Shown one piece after another: positions 7,359-14,716 of a stretch of 15,670 nucleotides of DNA. Both the position numbers and the translations under genes were made by a program. Under the pieces are notes generated by a model. That model had not been told where the DNA came from, did not search any database, and worked only from the letters and a program-made list of their open reading frames with translations. Numbering within the stretch: the first letter of the stretch is position 1; every line of letters begins with the position of its first letter. Source of the stretch: Wenzhouxiangella sp. (GTDB lineage Bacteria; Pseudomonadota; Gammaproteobacteria; Xanthomonadales; Wenzhouxiangellaceae); the NCBI GenBank assembly GCA_018400355.1, contig JAGYMV010000011.1, positions 1 to 15,670 on the forward strand. The letters are read 5' to 3'.

Positions 7359-8468
7359 ATGAATCGCCAAGAAAATCACCCAGCGAGGCAATGGCTGGAT
7401 CAGCCCAAAGCGGTGCGTGATGAGGACCAATTTGATCTGACCGCTTTGGATGCATGGTTGCGTGGCCAAGGCCTAGATCTTGCTCCAGGGCTTCCCGAGG
7501 TGCATCAATACCCCAAGGGGGCATCCAACCTCACTTACCGACTGACCTATGGCGACAAGGTACTGGTGTTGCGCCGACCGCCCATGGGGCAAAAGGCGGC
7601 TTCTGCACACAATATGGTCCGAGAGCATCGAATCCAGTCGCTGTTGGCCCGCTCCATTCAATCTGTCCCAAAAATGATCGCTGTTTGTGAAGATGAGCAA
7701 GTGATTGGTTCAGAGTTCTATGTGATGGAGCATGTGTCGGGGCTGATCCTTCGCTCAAATCTACCCAGTGGATTGTCTTTGTCCAAAGACCGAGTGCGTC
7801 AACTGTGCTTGGCTGCCATCGATCAACTCATTGAGCTTCACTCGGTCGACGTCCAGACCACAGGGCTTGATCAGGTGGGGAAGGGCGAGGGGTATAACCA
7901 ACGCCAAATTGAGGGGTGGTGTGGGCGTTTTGCAAAGGCCCAAACGTGGAATGTGGGGTCAGGCAAAAAAGTGATGGATTGGTTGCAGGCGCATTGCCCG
8001 CCAGAAAAAAAGCTCTGCCTGATTCATGGCGATTATCGTTTTGACAATCTGGTGCTCAACCCCAATCTGAGTGAGCCAGATGAACCCATAGAGATTCGTG
8101 CGATTCTAGACTGGGAATTGGCCACCATTGGTGATCCCATGATGGATTTGGGGAATTCAATGGCCTATTGGGTCGAGGCCACCGATGATTTCTACTTTAG
8201 AAACTTCCGGCGCCAACCCACCCACGTCGCTGGCATGCTCACGCGTGAACAAGTGGTCAAGTATTACTGCGAACGCATGGGGTTTGAGGCGGATCAGTGG
8301 GCCTTCTATGAGGTTTATGGTTTGTTTCGTTTGGCGGTGATTGCCCAGCAGATTTACTACCGTTATCACCATGGCCAAACCCGCAATCCACAGTTCAAAC
8401 ATTTTTGGTTCGCTGTCAATTATTTGCTGTGGAGGTGTGGCCGTGTCATCAAGCGAAGCAGAATCTGA
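7359..8468 (+). CDS. Aminoglycoside-phosphotransferase-fold kinase (ACAD10/11 / LvaA-like)
   Basis: A 369-residue protein with the APH kinase fold. The N-lobe has a nucleotide-binding strand pair (YPKGASNLTYRL, 51-62, then VLVLRRPP). The catalytic loop is HGDYRFDN (223-230) with Asp225 as base, and DWE (251-253) followed by TIGDPMMDLGN supplies the magnesium-binding aspartate. This combination is typical of the ACAD10/11 phosphotransferase domain and not of antibiotic-resistance kinases, so I do not read it as a resistance gene. In ACAD11 the same two domains are fused in one chain; LvaA of Pseudomonas levulinate catabolism is a free-standing example that phosphorylates 4-hydroxyvaleryl-CoA. 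I infer a hydroxyacyl-CoA kinase role. The gap from the dehydrogenase is 44 bases, with no clear ribosome site. The last 26 bases overlap the next gene and carry that gene's ribosome site. Confidence 0.88.
   Translation: MNRQENHPARQWLDQPKAVRDEDQFDLTALDAWLRGQGLDLAPGLPEVHQYPKGASNLTYRLTYGDKVLVLRRPPMGQKAASAHNMVREHRIQSLLARSIQSVPKMIAVCEDEQVIGSEFYVMEHVSGLILRSNLPSGLSLSKDRVRQLCLAAIDQLIELHSVDVQTTGLDQVGKGEGYNQRQIEGWCGRFAKAQTWNVGSGKKVMDWLQAHCPPEKKLCLIHGDYRFDNLVLNPNLSEPDEPIEIRAILDWELATIGDPMMDLGNSMAYWVEATDDFYFRNFRRQPTHVAGMLTREQVVKYYCERMGFEADQWAFYEVYGLFRLAVIAQQIYYRYHHGQTRNPQFKHFWFAVNYLLWRCGRVIKRSRI
8431..8437 (+). promoter_or_regulatory. Strong Shine-Dalgarno inside the kinase gene
   Basis: GGAGGTG lies inside the 3' end of the kinase gene and ends five bases before a GTG at 8443. 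It fixes the start of the YdbS-like gene at that GTG, against an in-frame ATG about 100 bases upstream that would give an unlike N-terminus. It also implies that translation of the two genes is linked. Confidence 0.75.
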
Positions 8469-8991
8469 TCTAGGCACGCCGTTTAGCAATGCGCCAGTCG
8501 ATCTAGACAGTTTGCCGCATTATGAACAGGTGACATTGGCCTCGGTTGATGGAAAGTTTTTGTGGTCGCAGTTGTTTTCTCACGGGATGATTTGGGTTGC
8601 GTTGATTGCTGCGGCTGATTTGGGCCCGCGCATTTTCGCGTGGCCAATGGCTTACCTATGGTGGCTGCCGGCTGGGCTAGCAGCGCTGGCCTTGATCGAT
8701 CTATTGATTGTGTGGCGAGATGCCAGTGCAAGGGGCTGGGTTCTTCGGACGCATGATTTGATCTATCGTTACGGTGTGATCTGGCGACATGAAGTGATCG
8801 TGCCTTTTATTCGAATTCAACATGTCGAAACTTTGAGTGGGCCGATTGAGCGTGTGTTTGGCTTGTGTCGTTTGAGGTTGTTCACCTCTGGTGGCAGTGG
8901 CGGAGATCTGGATGTGCTTGGACTGACCGCGCCTTTGGCCCAGAGCGTGAAAAAGCAGCTCCTAGACCAAATCGCTTCTCGGGAAGAATAG
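8443..8991 (+). CDS. bPH_2 (DUF304) membrane protein, YdbS-like
   Basis: A 182-residue protein starting at a GTG with an excellent ribosome site. It has a polar, acidic head (1-36), two membrane helices (about 45-62 and 68-91), then one bacterial pleckstrin-homology-like domain (bPH_2, formerly DUF304; about 95-175). The core RHEVIVPFIRIQHVETLSG (115-133) followed by IERVFGLCRLRLFTSGG is the hallmark of that domain. YdbS and YdbT homologs nearly always occur as a pair, as here. In Bacillus velezensis the ydbST pair is reported to protect against the circular bacteriocin amylocyclicin; the role in Gram-negative bacteria is not known to me. No enzyme motif is present. It overlaps the kinase gene by 26 bases. 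Confidence 0.87.
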   Translation: MSSSEAESDLGTPFSNAPVDLDSLPHYEQVTLASVDGKFLWSQLFSHGMIWVALIAAADLGPRIFAWPMAYLWWLPAGLAALALIDLLIVWRDASARGWVLRTHDLIYRYGVIWRHEVIVPFIRIQHVETLSGPIERVFGLCRLRLFTSGGSGGDLDVLGLTAPLAQSVKKQLLDQIASREE

Positions 8992-9027
8992 GGCAGTGGA
9001 GCGAGGTTGATTTGTTGAGCATAACCC

Positions 9028-10551
9028 GTGGTTGAGCAACCCGAGACTTGGCACCGACTCAAGTGGCCAGCGCTTGGCGTGATGTTTGTCTCTGGTCTCT
9101 ACAAGTTCGTCAAAGACAATCTATATGTGGTGGCAGGCGCAGGCTTTGGGGTTGCATTTCTCGATCGCTTTAGCCTGACCGAGGCCGTGGGCCTTTTTGT
9201 TGTGGGGGTGTGCCTATTTGCCGTGTATGCCATGGCGCGATTTTGGCGCTTTCGTTTTTCCTTTAACGCACAAGACATTCGGCTCAGGCAAGGATTGGTT
9301 CATCAAACAGAGGTTCGCGTGGCCTTTGGTCGCGTTCAAAGTGTCGAGGTTCTCAGGCCATTTTACTTTCGGCCATTCGGCTTGGTGGTGTTGTCATTGC
9401 AAACCCCAGGGCAAGCCAAGCCTGAGATTGTGCTGGCTGGGATAGACAAAGCATTGGCCGATGAGCTGCGTGATTTGATGGGCCATGATGCACACGCAAG
9501 CGATGGCCATACTCCACTTATGACCATTCCACCTGGGCGACTTTTCAAGGCGGGTTTGAGCAGTCAACTTGTTTGGGTGATCGGTGGTGGGTTGGCGTAT
9601 TTGACCAGTCAGGCGCTCGAACGGTGGTCGGAAACAATAGAGGCTGGCGATTGGTTCAACGGGCTGTCTGATTCGATATTGGCTTCGCCAGTGATGGTGG
9701 TTGGTGTGGTTGTGGTGTTGGTGCTTTTGGTATTCATCTCAACGGGTCTTTACACCATGTTGGTGCACTGGGGGTCTTGTCTTTGGGTACATCCAGACAA
9801 ATTGATCAATCAAAGAGGCGCTTTGTCGACCCGTCTCTTTGAGCTTCATCGCGACAAAATCACCGGTCTTTTGGTTACCCAGTCGCCTTTGGGGCGCTTG
9901 TTTGGCGTTTGGACGGCCACGGTTCATCAAACCAGCAGTGAGGACCTATTGGCTGAGGGGCGTGGCCAGCAGACCTTTCGCTTACTGGGTCTGGTGCGCT
10001 CGGAAGTTGAGTCATTGGCTCAGCCCATTTTAAAAGCACCATGGCCATCGAGATTTCATGCGATCAGCCCTCGGTATCGCAGACTCTGGCGCGCCCGATG
10101 GGTGGTGGGCGCGATAGGCTTTGGGCTGGGACCTTGGGCTTTCGGTGGGCTGGCAAGACCATTTGAGGGTTTCTGGCCAATCCCATGGCATTTACTCATC
10201 GCTGTGGCAATGGCAGGGCTCTGGGCCTTGGTGGCGGTCCGCTACCGACGTTGGGGCTGGTGCTTGGAGGCAGGTCACCTCTGGGTCCGAAGTGGCTTGG
10301 TGGGCGCGCGGGTTCAAGGTGTGGCGCTGGAACGAATCCAGCAGATCCGGGTGATCCAAAGCCCTTATCAAATGCGCCATGGATTGGGCAGCGTGCGTTT
10401 GGTGTTGCCACAAGGCGAGCTCCTCCTGCCATTTTTGGGGATCGAGCAGGCGCAGGGGTTGGCCAATACGGTCGCGTGGCTGGTCGAACGCCAAGGACCA
10501 CTGAGTCACAATGGCCGCATGGTAGAATCACCTTCCCTGAGAATTGATTAA
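9028..10551 (+). CDS. Triple-bPH_2 membrane protein, YdbT-like
   Basis: A 507-residue integral membrane protein with three bPH_2 units, each after a pair of hydrophobic segments. Helices are near 28-45 and 50-70, then 185-200 and 211-236, then 359-375 and 380-402. The repeated cores are TEVRVAFGRVQSVEV (94-108), HRDKITGLLVTQSPLGRLFG (274-293) and VALERIQQIRVIQSPYQMRHG (412-432). They resemble one another and the single core of the preceding gene, so the pair carries four copies of one module. The middle core lacks the usual Arg-Ile/Val-Gln triad, suggesting divergence. An in-frame TAA at 9022 limits the start to the GTG at 9028 or a later codon (ATG at 9082); no strong ribosome site is seen. 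Function unknown beyond the bacteriocin-resistance report for Bacillus homologs; a membrane scaffold or transport-related role is speculation. Confidence 0.85.
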   Translation: MVEQPETWHRLKWPALGVMFVSGLYKFVKDNLYVVAGAGFGVAFLDRFSLTEAVGLFVVGVCLFAVYAMARFWRFRFSFNAQDIRLRQGLVHQTEVRVAFGRVQSVEVLRPFYFRPFGLVVLSLQTPGQAKPEIVLAGIDKALADELRDLMGHDAHASDGHTPLMTIPPGRLFKAGLSSQLVWVIGGGLAYLTSQALERWSETIEAGDWFNGLSDSILASPVMVVGVVVVLVLLVFISTGLYTMLVHWGSCLWVHPDKLINQRGALSTRLFELHRDKITGLLVTQSPLGRLFGVWTATVHQTSSEDLLAEGRGQQTFRLLGLVRSEVESLAQPILKAPWPSRFHAISPRYRRLWRARWVVGAIGFGLGPWAFGGLARPFEGFWPIPWHLLIAVAMAGLWALVAVRYRRWGWCLEAGHLWVRSGLVGARVQGVALERIQQIRVIQSPYQMRHGLGSVRLVLPQGELLLPFLGIEQAQGLANTVAWLVERQGPLSHNGRMVESPSLRID

Positions 10552-10565
10552 CGTCTCCTTTATTT

Positions 10566-11462
10566 ATGTCAAACACGCACACATCTCTTTGCCCAGGTGG
10601 CCGCTTTCGTGAATTGGTCCGTTCCCAGCCACCCCTGCAAGTGGTGGGCGCCATCAATGCTTATTGTGCGTTGTTGGCTGAGCGGGCAGGGCATCAAGCG
10701 CTCTATCTTTCCGGTGCAGGCGTGGCCAACGCCTCCTTTGGCTTGCCCGACCTTGGCATCACCCAACTATCGGATGTTGCCGAAGATGCTGCCCGAATCA
10801 CAGCGGCCTCATCACTGCCACTGTTGGTTGATATTGATACGGGCTGGGGTGGTGCATTCAACATTGCTCGGGCCATTCAAGTGCTTGAGCGTTGCGGCGT
10901 GGCGGCGGTTCATATCGAGGACCAAGTGCAAGCCAAGCGGTGCGGTCATCGGCCCAATAAAGCCATTGTTGGCTGTTCGGAGATGAGCGATCGCATCAAA
11001 GCAGCGGTTGATGCCAGATCCAATGATCAGTTTGTGGTGATGGCGCGTACCGATGCCTTTGCCAATGAGGGAATGGATGGTGCCATTGATAGAGCGCACG
11101 CCTATGTTGAGGCCGGTGCCGATATGATCTTTGCTGAAGCCCTAAGCTCACTCAAGGATTTCGAGGCTTTTTGTCGGGCCTGTCCGGTTCCTGTCCTCGC
11201 CAACATCACAGAGTTTGGTAAAACCCCGTTACTTGACTTGGAAGACTTGCGTCATGCTGGTGTTGGTTTGGCTTTATACCCCTTGTCTGCTTTTAGGGCC
11301 ATGTCGAAAGCAGCACTCGAGGTCTATGAGACTCTACTTAATGAGGGCACTCAACGGGGCTTAGAAGACCAGATGCAAACCCGAGATGCATTATATGACG
11401 TGCTGGGTTATCACGACTTTGAACAAAAACTGGATGCATTATTTAGGCAGGAGAAACCATGA
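10566..11462 (+). CDS. prpB: 2-Methylisocitrate lyase
   Basis: A 298-residue TIM-barrel enzyme of the isocitrate lyase/PEP mutase superfamily; E. coli PrpB has 296. It cleaves 2-methylisocitrate to succinate and pyruvate, the last step of the 2-methylcitrate cycle that removes propionyl-CoA. YLSGAGVANASFGLPDLG (47-64) and VDIDTGWGGAFN (88-99) carry the magnesium- and substrate-binding residues. KRCGHRPNK (124-132) contains the catalytic Cys126 in the lyase signature, with His in place of the Lys found in true isocitrate lyase (KKCGH). The gap from the bPH_2 gene is 14 bases, without a recognisable ribosome site (CGTCTCC precedes). A TAGAAT at 10523-10528 could be a -10 but has no matching -35. 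It overlaps prpC by four bases. Confidence 0.95.
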   Translation: MSNTHTSLCPGGRFRELVRSQPPLQVVGAINAYCALLAERAGHQALYLSGAGVANASFGLPDLGITQLSDVAEDAARITAASSLPLLVDIDTGWGGAFNIARAIQVLERCGVAAVHIEDQVQAKRCGHRPNKAIVGCSEMSDRIKAAVDARSNDQFVVMARTDAFANEGMDGAIDRAHAYVEAGADMIFAEALSSLKDFEAFCRACPVPVLANITEFGKTPLLDLEDLRHAGVGLALYPLSAFRAMSKAALEVYETLLNEGTQRGLEDQMQTRDALYDVLGYHDFEQKLDALFRQEKP

Positions 11463-12580
11463 GCAAAACCGACCAAGGTCAAGGCTTAAGAGGTCAATCA
11501 GCGGGACAGACGGCCATTTGCACGGTGGGTGCAGAAGGGAACAGTCTTAGGTATCGGGGCTATGCCGTCGATGAACTGGCTGAGAAAACAACCTTCACTG
11601 AAGTCGCTCATTTGATTCTGAAAGGGCATTTGCCCAATGCCAAAGAGTTGGCTGACTACAGCCAAACGCTTCAGGCGCTACGCGCATTGCCAGAATCGCT
11701 CAAAGAGGTCTTAGAGCGGATCCCTGCAACAGCGCACCCCATGGATGTGCTTCGGACGGGTTGCTCGTATCTCGGGAACATTGAGCCTGAGACTGATTTT
11801 TCTGAGCAACAACACGTGGCCGATCGTTTGCTGGCGGTTTTCCCCTCGATCATTGCTTATTGGTATCGGTACAGTCACGATGGCATCCGAATCGAGACGC
11901 AAACCGATGATGCGAGCATTGGGGGTCACTATCTGCACATGCTGCATGGGCAAGCGCCCAGTGAGCTGTTTGCTCGGGTCATGGACGTGTCATTGATCTT
12001 GTATGCCGAACACGAGTTTAACGCCTCAACGTTTACAGCCAGGGTTTGTGCATCCACATTGTCGGATATGCATTCTTGTGTGACAGGCGCGATTGGCTCG
12101 TTGCGTGGGCCTTTGCATGGGGGTGCCAATGAGATGGCCATGGCCATGCTGGCCGAATACGATTCGGTTGAGGCGGCTCGAGCTGATGTGATGGCGAAGT
12201 TAGAAGCCAAAGAAAAAATCATGGGTTTTGGTCACGCAGTGTATCGCCAGCGTGATCCGAGGAATGCGATCATCAAGTATTGGGCTGGACAATTGGCCGA
12301 GGCGGTTGGGGACCAAACCCTATACCCAGTGTCCGAGACCGTCGAGAAGATCTTGTGGGATGAGAAAAAGCTATTTGCCAATGCGGATTTTTATCATGCC
12401 TCTGCTTATCATTTTATGGGCATTCCAACGCCCTTGTTCACACCAATTTTTGTGATGTCTCGAGTGACCGGCTGGTGTGCTCATGTCATGGAGCAGCGGG
12501 CCAATAACCGAATCATTCGCCCCAGCGCCGATTACACCGGCCCTGACTCACGCGCTGTGCCTGAGATAGATCAACGCTAG
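11459..12580 (+). CDS. prpC: 2-Methylcitrate synthase
   Basis: A 373-residue enzyme of the citrate synthase family, in the short-form size range of methylcitrate synthases. It condenses propionyl-CoA with oxaloacetate to 2-methylcitrate. The active-site residues are all present: His185 in AEHEFNAST, His220 in GPLHGGANE, His259 in MGFGHAVYR and Asp310 in ANADFYHAS. The linker beginning YRQRDPRN and the C-terminal RPSADYTGP agree with PrpC. The start ATG overlaps the prpB stop (ATGA), and AGGAGA just upstream is a good ribosome site within prpB. It is the last gene of the colinear run and is followed by an intrinsic terminator. The dehydratase step (prpD, or acnD with prpF) is not encoded in this window, nor is a PrpR or GntR-type regulator. 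Confidence 0.95.
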   Translation: MSKTDQGQGLRGQSAGQTAICTVGAEGNSLRYRGYAVDELAEKTTFTEVAHLILKGHLPNAKELADYSQTLQALRALPESLKEVLERIPATAHPMDVLRTGCSYLGNIEPETDFSEQQHVADRLLAVFPSIIAYWYRYSHDGIRIETQTDDASIGGHYLHMLHGQAPSELFARVMDVSLILYAEHEFNASTFTARVCASTLSDMHSCVTGAIGSLRGPLHGGANEMAMAMLAEYDSVEAARADVMAKLEAKEKIMGFGHAVYRQRDPRNAIIKYWAGQLAEAVGDQTLYPVSETVEKILWDEKKLFANADFYHASAYHFMGIPTPLFTPIFVMSRVTGWCAHVMEQRANNRIIRPSADYTGPDSRAVPEIDQR

Positions 12581-12605
12581 GACTGAAAGGACGAGCGCTT
12601 AAATG

Positions 12606-12638
12606 GCGCCCTGCCTGGTGTGGCCGGGGTGCATTTTT
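12606..12638 (+). terminator. Rho-independent terminator after prpC
   Basis: GCGCCCTGCC (12606-12615) pairs with GGCCGGGGTGC (12622-12632) to give a ten-base-pair, GC-rich stem with one bulged C, two G-T wobbles and a six-base loop (TGGTGT). ATTTTT follows at once. It lies 26 bases past the prpC stop in the right orientation to end the long plus-strand run. On the minus strand the hairpin is followed only by CATTTAAG, so it is less convincing for the facing gene. Confidence 0.65.
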
Positions 12639-12645
12639 GTGGCGC

Positions 12646-12680
12646 CACCACCGTGGTGTGATCAAACCTAGGGTTGATCA
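12646..12680. repeat. Two adjacent short palindromes in the convergent gap
   Basis: CACCACCGTGGTG (12646-12658) is a perfect inverted repeat around one central base. It is followed directly by TGATCAA (12659-12665) and its inverted copy TTGATCA (12674-12680), with two more paired bases inside. The second hairpin contains the stop codon of the minus-strand hydrolase gene (12668-12670). Neither is followed by a T-run on either strand, so they are not classical terminators. They may help end or stabilise the minus-strand transcript, or bind a protein; this is inference. Confidence 0.4.
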
Positions 12681-13765
12681 ATGACCTCCGGTAGGGGAGT
12701 TTGCGGGGCCTCGTGTAAAGTGCCACCCACCAGATCGTTGACGTTGAGCCTTTCCATTAGATAGCACAGGCAGTCATTCCGAACAGCGAAGGGATCCAAT
12801 GTCAGCATGGCGGGCATCAATGGCTTTTGCGTCGCGATTGTTTTTTCTTGTATGTCAAAACAAGCTTTTGTTACATCTTCGCCCGAATGTGAGCTGGCCA
12901 CCACAGGTTGTTGGTGGTTGGCTTGATAATGGGCCAAGCAAAAGCCTCGAGGCCATTCTGAGAAATTGTGGGTGTCGAGGTCTTTAGGGAAATACAAGAC
13001 ATTGTCCAAGGTCTGCTCTTGTCGCGGGTCACCAAAATAAAAATCCATGTCGGGGGCGATGGTCAGCGTGGCAAACATCTGATACAGCTCCAAGCACTCA
13101 GGTGCTGGGAATTCAGACAACAGCGAATCAAGGTGCAACACCCGCTCTAAGTAGGCCATGGCGTGATCGGCCCCGCTGCTGTCTGCTGACAGCCCGCATT
13201 CAAGGGTCACTGAGGGGCAAAATTGCCCAAAGGCATCAGACAACACCCCTTTGGGTTCTGTGAAGTAGACAACGGTCTTCGAGAACTCACAGGCCAGGTG
13301 CAGCATTTGTGGGTCGATGTGGTTCACCGCCGCATAGTGTGGGTTTCTGCCGGTGTTGTTGTGAACATCAATGCTGGCAAAGGGATGGCATTGGCTGACG
13401 TGCTTGGTCACCTCTGCCCACAATTCGTGCCAAGGGGTGCTGGGCAGAATAGAGCCTGGCCAGCAGCGATTGAAATCGGGCTGATGGGGCAAATAACGCA
13501 GATTTTTGGCAGCGGCTTCTACATTGCCAATTAGAATAATCAGACTACGTGGCAGGGGGTCTCTCTGGTAGCGGCCTTTGAGCAGGCGCCTGACGGCATC
13601 CCAGCCAGAGGTCTCATTCCCATGTTGAAGAACCGAGACCACCAACGGGCGGGTCTTTCGGCCGGGCAAATGGATTAGAGTGGGACCAGACAACAGCGTT
13701 GAGAGCTCGTTGGCGGCACAATCCAACAAGCCTGGCGGCAAATGGTCAAGAATGGTTGGCTTCAT
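12668..13765 (-). CDS. Succinylglutamate desuccinylase/aspartoacylase-family zinc hydrolase
   Basis: A 365-residue enzyme of the AstE/ASPA branch of the M14 metallocarboxypeptidase fold. Zinc ligands are His48 and Glu51 in QHGNETSGWDA and His135 in IDVHNNTGRNPHY. Arg/Asn residues of the substrate pocket lie in GNVEAAAKNLRYLP and DFNRCWPG (97-104), and Glu189 in VTLECG is the likely catalytic base. The family removes an acyl group from an N-acylated amino acid or forms related amide products. No other arginine-succinyltransferase (ast) genes are nearby, so I do not call it AstE. The ATG at 13765 has AGGA six bases upstream, preferred over an in-frame start 39 bases earlier that would overlap the facing gene. 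Only 18 bases separate it from the divergent ABC gene. No signal peptide is visible, so a cytoplasmic enzyme is expected. Confidence 0.87.
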   Translation of the reverse strand: MKPTILDHLPPGLLDCAANELSTLLSGPTLIHLPGRKTRPLVVSVLQHGNETSGWDAVRRLLKGRYQRDPLPRSLIILIGNVEAAAKNLRYLPHQPDFNRCWPGSILPSTPWHELWAEVTKHVSQCHPFASIDVHNNTGRNPHYAAVNHIDPQMLHLACEFSKTVVYFTEPKGVLSDAFGQFCPSVTLECGLSADSSGADHAMAYLERVLHLDSLLSEFPAPECLELYQMFATLTIAPDMDFYFGDPRQEQTLDNVLYFPKDLDTHNFSEWPRGFCLAHYQANHQQPVVASSHSGEDVTKACFDIQEKTIATQKPLMPAMLTLDPFAVRNDCLCYLMERLNVNDLVGGTLHEAPQTPLPEVIDQP

Positions 13766-13783
13766 AAGGTATCCTGTAAACCC

Positions 13784-14716
13784 ATGGCATCTATCCTCGC
13801 ACAATCACTGACTCGATGTTACGGTCGCACGCTCGCGGTTGATCATGTCTCATTTGAGGTCGATGGTGGCACAGTGCTTGGATTCCTTGGGCCCAATGGA
13901 GCGGGCAAATCCACCACCATGAAAATGCTCACGGGCTACCTGCATCCGACCTCGGGCACCGCTTTAATCAATGGGCACGATATTCGAACAGCAAGGCGCC
14001 AAGCGCATCAGGTACTCGGCTACTTACCGGAAGGGGCCCCTCTCTACAGTGACATGCGTGTTGGTGACTTTTTGGCGTTTGTTGCCGCCGCACGTGGGCT
14101 GGGTCGGGCTGAGGTTAGGGAATCAGTTGGCGCTGTGGCAGAGCGATTGGAGCTCACTGGGGTGTTGAAGCAATCCATTGGCACCTTATCCAAAGGTTTT
14201 GGGCGCCGAGTGGGCATTGCCCAAGCCCTGATCCATGACCCACCCATTTTGATTTTAGACGAACCAACCGATGGGCTCGACCCGATTCAAAAAAGCCAGG
14301 TGCGTCGCTTAATTCAAGAGATGGCTGAGCAAAAGATCATCATTATTTCAACCCACATCTTAGAAGAGGTTGAAATCTTATGTCACCGCGTGATGATTAT
14401 CGCCCACGGAAAGTTGCAGTTGGACGGCACGCCAGCTGACGTCAGATCACGGTCCCGCTACGCTGGCGCTTTGAGCTTGGTGGTCGACCAGCCACAGACG
14501 GTGGCATCGAAACTCAGCGGTTTGGCAGAGGTCAAAAATGTGGAGTTCCGAGCTGGCAAGCTCACCGCGTTTCCCAGTGGGCAGGGCGCTTTGGCCACTG
14601 CCGTGCAGGCGCTGATTCAATCTGAGGGCTGGGTGGTGAGAGAGTTCCATTTGGAGTCTGGCAGGCTGGATGATGTCTTTGCCAACATTGCCGGTCAGGA
14701 TGAGGCCAATGCGTAA
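13784..14716 (+). CDS. ABC transporter ATP-binding protein, GldA-like
   Basis: A 310-residue ABC ATPase. Walker A is GPNGAGKS (36-43), the signature is LSKGFGRR (135-142), Walker B with the catalytic glutamate is ILILDE (155-160), D-loop GLDP follows and the switch histidine is His181 in STHI. LPEGAPLY (81-88) replaces the usual Q-loop glutamine with Glu, as is common in GldA and related ABC-2 exporters. About 90 residues follow the nucleotide-binding domain, ending in a segment (ESGRLDDVFANI) typical of ABC-2 ATPases. With the next two genes it makes a GldA-F-G set. In Bacteroidetes that set supports gliding; in Proteobacteria the substrate is unknown and gliding should not be assumed. I chose the ATG at 13784 over one at 13742 because family similarity starts there. 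Its ribosome site is poor. Confidence 0.92.
   Translation: MASILAQSLTRCYGRTLAVDHVSFEVDGGTVLGFLGPNGAGKSTTMKMLTGYLHPTSGTALINGHDIRTARRQAHQVLGYLPEGAPLYSDMRVGDFLAFVAAARGLGRAEVRESVGAVAERLELTGVLKQSIGTLSKGFGRRVGIAQALIHDPPILILDEPTDGLDPIQKSQVRRLIQEMAEQKIIIISTHILEEVEILCHRVMIIAHGKLQLDGTPADVRSRSRYAGALSLVVDQPQTVASKLSGLAEVKNVEFRAGKLTAFPSGQGALATAVQALIQSEGWVVREFHLESGRLDDVFANIAGQDEANA

Noticed and set aside
7359..8468. Antibiotic-resistance (aminoglycoside) phosphotransferase
   Set aside because: The fold is shared, but the motif context and the adjacent ACAD10/11-type dehydrogenase indicate an acyl-CoA metabolic kinase.
10196..10657. A 153-codon minus-strand frame across the bPH_2/prpB junction
   Set aside because: It is antisense to two solid genes, is Pro/Arg-rich without a recognisable domain, and has no ribosome site.
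13742..13783. Earlier ATG for the GldA-like ATPase
   Set aside because: It would overlap the divergent hydrolase gene, and the added residues are unlike ABC ATPases.
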